Assembly (NCBI RefSeq): GCF_007992495.1 | Contig: NZ_BKAJ01000031.1 | Span: forward strand, 178,267 to 242,266 | Direction: 5' to 3' | Origin: Reyranella soli | GTDB taxonomy: Bacteria; Pseudomonadota; Alphaproteobacteria; Reyranellales; Reyranellaceae | Length of the DNA stretch: 64,000 bases | Part shown: positions 60,205 to 64,000 of the stretch, one piece after another | Position numbering within the stretch: the stretch's first letter is position 1 | Layout: the number at the start of each line of letters is the position of its first letter | Notes under the pieces: model-generated | Seen by the model: the letters and a program-made list of their open reading frames with translations, nothing else | Told to the model about the DNA's origin: nothing | Databases searched by the model: none | Made by a program: the position numbers and the translations under genes

Positions 60205-61191
60205 ATGCAGATCGGTGTCATTGGCCTCGGACGGATGGGCGGCAACATCGTCCGTCGTTTGACGCGCGCGGGACATTCCTGCGTGGTCTACGACGCCGAT
60301 CCCGCCCCCGGCGCAGCGCTGGCCAAGGACGGCGCGACTGCGGTCACCTCCGTGCCGGCCATGATCGAGGCCCTGCAGGCGCCGCGCACCGTGTGGGTGA
60401 TGCTGCCCGCCGGCAAGATCACCGAAGAGACGATCAATCAGCTCGCCGGCCTGATGAAGCCGGGCGACGCTATCATCGACGGCGGCAATACCAACTTCAA
60501 AGACGACGTGCGCCGCGCTCGTGAACTGGCGCCCAAGGGCATCAAGTACCTGGACGTGGGCACGTCGGGCGGCGTGTGGGGGCTACAGCGCGGCTACTGC
60601 CTGATGATCGGCGGCGACACCGACGTGGTGAATCGTCTCGATCCGATCTTCTCGGCGCTGGCGCCGGGATTGGGCTCCGTCGAGCGCACCAAGGAACGCG
60701 AAGGCGAGAAGCTCGATCCGCGTGCCGAGCAGGGCTACATCCATGCCGGCCCGGTCGGCGCCGGGCACTTCGTGAAGATGATCCATAACGGCATCGAGTA
60801 CGGCATGATGCAGGCCTTCGCCGAAGGCTTCGACATCATGCGCAACCGGGCTTCCACCAAGCTGCCGGCCGATGAGCGCTATGACCTCAACCTGGCCGAC
60901 GTTGCCGAGGTGTGGCGGCGCGGCAGCGTGGTGACGTCCTGGCTGCTCGACCTGACGGCGAGCGCGCTGGCCAAGAACCAGGAGCTGGAAGGCTTCTCCG
61001 GCCATGTCGAGGACAGCGGCGAAGGCCGCTGGACGATCGAGGCCGCGATCGAGGAAGCTGTGCCGGCCGACGTGCTGGCGGCGTCGCTGTTCGTGCGCTT
61101 CCGGTCGCGCCAGGATCATACGTTTGCCGAGAAGGTCCTGTCGGCGATGCGACTGGGCTTCGGAGGTCACGTCGAAGCACCGAAGAAATAG
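60205..61191 (+). CDS. gnd: 6-phosphogluconate dehydrogenase, decarboxylating, short (GndA/YqeC-like) form
   Basis: 328 residues, the length of the short prokaryotic 6PGDH branch rather than the 470-residue form. [19 protein letters not shown] binds the cofactor, [12 protein letters not shown] and [22 protein letters not shown] are signature loops, and the catalytic lysine lies in [16 protein letters not shown]. The reaction is 6-phosphogluconate to ribulose 5-phosphate and CO2, with reduction of NAD(P)+; short forms often prefer NAD+. Its neighbours give no pathway link. LLM 13 follows after 27 bases. Confidence 0.92.
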   Translation: MQIGVIGLGRMGGNIVRRLTRAGHSCVVYDADPAPGAALAKDGATAVTSVPAMIEALQAPRTVWVMLPAGKITEETINQLAGLMKPGDAIIDGGNTNFKDDVRRARELAPKGIKYLDVGTSGGVWGLQRGYCLMIGGDTDVVNRLDPIFSALAPGLGSVERTKEREGEKLDPRAEQGYIHAGPVGAGHFVKMIHNGIEYGMMQAFAEGFDIMRNRASTKLPADERYDLNLADVAEVWRRGSVVTSWLLDLTASALAKNQELEGFSGHVEDSGEGRWTIEAAIEEAVPADVLAASLFVRFRSRQDHTFAEKVLSAMRLGFGGHVEAPKK

Positions 61192-61218
61192 GTAGAGAAT
61201 AGGTAGAGGAGGTCTGCG

Positions 61219-62070
61219 ATGCGTGTTGGCGCCTTCTATTTCCCGGCCGATTACGGAATCAACATGGCGGAGCTGGCCAAGGCCCTCGAGGACCGCGGCT
61301 TCGATTCGCTGTTCGTGCCCGAGCACACCCACATCCCAGCCAGCCGCAAATCGCCCTTCCCGGGCGGCGGCGAGCTGCCCAAGCGCTATTCCCATACGCA
61401 CGATCCGTTCGTGGCGCTCTCTTTCGCCGCCGCGGCGACCAAGAAGCTGAAACTCGGCACCGGCATCCTGCTGGTGCCGCAGCACGAGCCGATCGTGACG
61501 GCCAAGGCCATCGCCTCGCTCGACCAGCTGTCGGGCGGCCGCTTCATCCTCGGCATCGGCGGCGGCTGGAACGTCGAGGAGATGGAGAACCACGGCGCCA
61601 AGTACCAGACGCGCTTCAAGCAGATGCGCGAGCATGTGCTGGCCATGAAGGAGCTGTGGACCAAGGACGAAGCCTCCTACAACGGCGAGTTCGTCAAGTT
61701 CGACCGCGTCTGGTCGTGGCCCAAGCCGGCGCAGAAGCCGCATCCGCCGGTCATCCTGGGCGGCGAGACCGACCATACCCTGCGCCGCGTCATCGAATAT
61801 TGCGACGGCTGGTTCCCGCGTCCGCGCGGCGGCTTCGATGTCGTGAAGGGCGTCGCGCATCTCCATCAGATGGCGGAGAAGGCGGGCCGCGATCCGTCGA
61901 CGATCACCACCATCGTGTTCGGCGCGGCCAACGACGCAAAGGCGCTGGAGAGCTACGACAAGGCCGGCATCCAGAGCGCGCTGCTGGCGATCCCCGACGA
62001 GAGCCGCGACGAGATCCTGCGCTATCTCGACAAGATCGCGCCGCTCGCCAAGCTGCCGCTGGCCGCATGA
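61219..62070 (+). CDS. LLM-class oxidoreductase 13 (TIGR03619-like)
   Basis: 283 residues. MRVGAFYFPADYGINM, LFVPEHTHIPASRKSPF, LKLGTGILLVPQHEP and FILGIGGGWNVEEMENHG, the same PEHTHIP/ENHG subgroup as LLM 3 and LLM 15 and probably F420-type. AGAGGAGGTCTGCG precedes the ATG, within a duplicated AGGTAGAG stretch. First of three LLM genes; its stop overlaps LLM 14 as ATGA. Confidence 0.92.
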   Translation: MRVGAFYFPADYGINMAELAKALEDRGFDSLFVPEHTHIPASRKSPFPGGGELPKRYSHTHDPFVALSFAAAATKKLKLGTGILLVPQHEPIVTAKAIASLDQLSGGRFILGIGGGWNVEEMENHGAKYQTRFKQMREHVLAMKELWTKDEASYNGEFVKFDRVWSWPKPAQKPHPPVILGGETDHTLRRVIEYCDGWFPRPRGGFDVVKGVAHLHQMAEKAGRDPSTITTIVFGAANDAKALESYDKAGIQSALLAIPDESRDEILRYLDKIAPLAKLPLAA

Positions 62071-63011
62071 CCGTCGCCATCGGCCTCGGCCTGATGGAGT
62101 TCCCCTTCGCCGGGGCGAGCGACTATTGGGGCTGGGTCGATCTCTGCGAGGCGGGCGGCATCGATTCGCTGTGGCAGACCGACCGGCTGGTGAGCCGCCA
62201 GCCGATCCTGGAATGCATGGCGGTGATGGCCGCGCTTGCCGGCCGCACGCGCCGCCTGCGCTTCGGCATGAACGTCGTGTCGCTGGCGCTGCGTGATCCG
62301 GTGCTTCTGGCCAAGCAGTGCGCCACCATCGACGTGCTGTCGGAAGGCCGCCTGCTGCCGGGCTTCGGCATTGGCAGCCCGCTGGGGCCGGAATGGGAGG
62401 CGCTCGACATCGACACCAAGACGCGCGGCCGCCGCACTGACGAATCGCTGCAGATCATCGCGCGGCTGTGGCGCGAGGACAGCGTCGACTTCGAAGGCAA
62501 GCACTACAAGCTCAGGGGCGCGTCGATCTCGCCCAAGCCGGTGCAGCCCGACCTGCCGATGTGGATCGGCGGATCTTCTGAAGCCGCGATCCGCCGTACG
62601 GCGCGCTACGGCACGGGCTGGCAGTCCGGCGCCGAGCTTCCCGACGTTGTCGGCAAGGTCGTTGCCGCGATCAAGAAGGCGACGGCCGAGGCCGGCCGCA
62701 CCATCGACGAGGACCACTACGGCGCCGCCTTCCCATTCTACTTCGGCAGCCCGAACGACAGCGTGCTGTCGGGCGCGATGGCCGCCTACCAGAAGCGGAC
62801 GGGCCGCGATCCGTCGGGCTATTTCGCCATCGGCGACGAAAAGGTGATTTTCGACCGGGTCGCCGAATACGTGGCCGTCGGTGTCGAAAAATTCATCCTG
62901 CGGCCCGTCGGACCCGATGGCGATGCGATCATCGCCCAGACCAGGAAGCTCATCGACAAGGTGCTGCCGCAGGTCGAAGCGCGGTGGCCGAAGAAAGCGA
63001 AGGCTGCCTAA
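62067..63011 (+). CDS. LLM-class oxidoreductase 14
   Basis: 314 residues. MTVAIGLGLMEFPFAG, SLWQTDRLVSRQP, LRFGMNVVSLALRDP and LLPGFGIGSPLGPEWEAL; the TDR and GSPLGPEW motifs differ from all the other paralogues in the window. The C-terminal FILRPVGPDGDAIIAQTR is a full barrel end. It overlaps LLM 13 by 4 bases, so the two are translated together. A palindromic repeat follows the stop directly. Confidence 0.91.
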   Translation: MTVAIGLGLMEFPFAGASDYWGWVDLCEAGGIDSLWQTDRLVSRQPILECMAVMAALAGRTRRLRFGMNVVSLALRDPVLLAKQCATIDVLSEGRLLPGFGIGSPLGPEWEALDIDTKTRGRRTDESLQIIARLWREDSVDFEGKHYKLRGASISPKPVQPDLPMWIGGSSEAAIRRTARYGTGWQSGAELPDVVGKVVAAIKKATAEAGRTIDEDHYGAAFPFYFGSPNDSVLSGAMAAYQKRTGRDPSGYFAIGDEKVIFDRVAEYVAVGVEKFILRPVGPDGDAIIAQTRKLIDKVLPQVEARWPKKAKAA

Positions 63012-63013
63012 TG

Positions 63014-63087
63014 TCATCCTGAGCGCAGCGAAGGATCTCATGCCGGTTGCAAGCGGCGATGAGGTCCTTCGCTGCGCTCAGGACGAC
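63014..63087. repeat. GTCATCC palindromic repeat, full copy
   Basis: The left arm GTCATCCTGAGCGCAGCGAA-GGATCTCAT and right arm ATGAGGTCCTTCGCTGCGCT-CAGGACGAC are near-perfect inverse complements around a loop with GCCGGTTGCAAGCGGC. It is a variant (CTGAGCGCAGC) of the CCGAGCGAAGC copies at 884 and 15082. It starts 3 bases after LLM 14 and ends 10 bases before the ribosome site of LLM 15. Confidence 0.85.
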
Positions 63088-63106
63088 GGAATCACCGGAG
63101 GAAACC

Positions 63107-63958
63107 ATGTATATCGGCGCGGCGATGTTTTTCACCGACTACTCCATGACGCCGGCGGAGCTCGCGACGGCGCTCGAGGAACGCGGCTTCGAATCGGTGT
63201 GGGCGCCCGAGCATTCGCACATCCCGCTGACGCGCAAGTCGGAATGGCCGGGCGGCGGCGAACTGCCCAAGAAGTACTACGACGCCATGGATCCCTTCGT
63301 GACGCTGACGGCAGCCGCCGCTGTCACCAAGAAGCTGAAGGTCGGCACCGGCGTCTGCCTGGTGAACCAGCGCGATCCCATCCAGACCGCCAAGGCGGTG
63401 GCCTCGATCGATCAGGTCTCCGGCGGACGCTTCCTGTTCGGCGTCGGCAATGGCTGGAACCAGGACGAGATGGAGAATCACGGCACCGACTTCGAGAGCC
63501 GCCACAAGCTGGTGCGCGAGCGCATCGAGGCCATGAAGGTGATCTGGACCAAGTCCAAGGCCGAGTATCACGGCGACATGGTGAAGTTCGATCCCATGAT
63601 GGCCTGGCCCAAGCCGGTGCAGAAGCCGCACCCGCCGGTGCTGGTCGGCGGCGCCTTCCCCTACGGCGCGCGCCGCGCCGTGCGCTACGGCGACGGCTGG
63701 ATGCCATTGCGCCGGCGCAAGGCTTACGCTGAGGTGCGCGAGCTGATCCCGAAGTTCCAGGCGATGGCCAAGGAGGCCAACCGCGACCTCGCCTCGCTGC
63801 CCATCTCGATCTGGGAATCGAAGGAGGATGAGAGCGAGCTGAAGCGTGACCAGGAGGCGGGCGTCGTCCGCGTCATCGTCAGCCTCGACTCGGAGAAGTC
63901 CGACAAGATCCTGCCAATCCTCGATCGCTGGGCGAAGCTCGCGCAGAAGGTCAAATAG
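63107..63958 (+). CDS. LLM-class oxidoreductase 15 (TIGR03619-like)
   Basis: 283 residues from ATG 63107, which follows GGAGGAAACC; an in-frame start 60 bases upstream lies in the repeat and is rejected. MYIGAAMFFTDYSM, VWAPEHSHIPLTRKSEW, LKVGTGVCLVNQRDP and FLFGVGNGWNQDEMENHG make it the closest relative of LLM 3 (same FFT start, same GVGNGWNQDE). Complete in the window. It is separated from LLM 14 only by a palindromic repeat. Confidence 0.92.
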   Translation: MYIGAAMFFTDYSMTPAELATALEERGFESVWAPEHSHIPLTRKSEWPGGGELPKKYYDAMDPFVTLTAAAAVTKKLKVGTGVCLVNQRDPIQTAKAVASIDQVSGGRFLFGVGNGWNQDEMENHGTDFESRHKLVRERIEAMKVIWTKSKAEYHGDMVKFDPMMAWPKPVQKPHPPVLVGGAFPYGARRAVRYGDGWMPLRRRKAYAEVRELIPKFQAMAKEANRDLASLPISIWESKEDESELKRDQEAGVVRVIVSLDSEKSDKILPILDRWAKLAQKVK

Positions 63959-64000
63959 TCATACGCGGACCGCGGGCTCCCGCCCGCTCATGTGGAGCGC

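Overview
The window is 64 kb of GC-rich (roughly 65-68 %, judged by eye), densely coding bacterial DNA with strong AGGAGG-type ribosome sites and many 4-bp ATGA gene overlaps. Gene content (liv-type ABC importer next to hydantoinase genes, CoxMSL-like molybdenum hydroxylase, TIGR02466-type oxygenase, BrnTA, many luciferase-like monooxygenases, PrtD/HlyD type I secretion) suggests a metabolically versatile alphaproteobacterium of the Rhodospirillales/Hyphomicrobiales sphere, perhaps Reyranella-like. The taxonomy is an inference from gene content only.

Layout. 0-0.5 kb: end of a BrnT toxin gene and its BrnA antitoxin. 1-6 kb: an enolase-superfamily enzyme and a three-subunit molybdopterin hydroxylase. 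6.3-10.4 kb (minus): a small Pro-rich protein, a small Cys-rich protein and a giant zinc-ribbon/cyclase/AAA/TPR signalling protein. 10.4-28 kb: a TPR protein, then short catabolic operons holding eight luciferase-like monooxygenases (LLM), an SMP-30 lactonase, a deazaflavin-type nitroreductase-fold protein, an SDR, a 3-hydroxyisobutyrate-dehydrogenase-like enzyme, an alpha/beta hydrolase, an amidohydrolase, a lone substrate-binding protein and a 2OG-Fe(II)-type oxygenase.

27.8-36.4 kb is the most unusual part. Two paralogous convergent gene pairs, each a HEPN-like protein (R-N-x3-H motif) facing an IS1595-type zinc-ribbon protein without a transposase catalytic domain, flank an island with a GH10 xylanase, a sugar-nucleotide epimerase, a membrane glycosyltransferase and a membrane cyclase. 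36.4-37.4 kb is non-coding and repeat-bearing.

37.4-45.7 kb is a type I secretion locus: a Q/N/D-rich low-complexity protein with its own UUCG terminator, a repeat-containing protein split by an apparent one-base deletion, a PrtD-like ABC exporter, an HlyD-like adaptor, and a FemAB/GNAT-TPR protein. None of the candidate cargo has RTX repeats.

45.7-64 kb returns to catabolism: LLM genes, a threonine-synthase-like PLP enzyme, and a tightly coupled operon livHMGF-hyuAB-LLM divergent from an IclR regulator and the matching periplasmic binding protein. Together these look like a self-contained uptake and ring-opening system for a cyclic amide. A short-form 6-phosphogluconate dehydrogenase and three more LLMs end the window. 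In all there are fifteen LLM paralogues. A family of GTCATCCCGAGCG... palindromic repeats punctuates the intergenic spaces. No tRNA, rRNA, CRISPR array or complete insertion sequence was seen.
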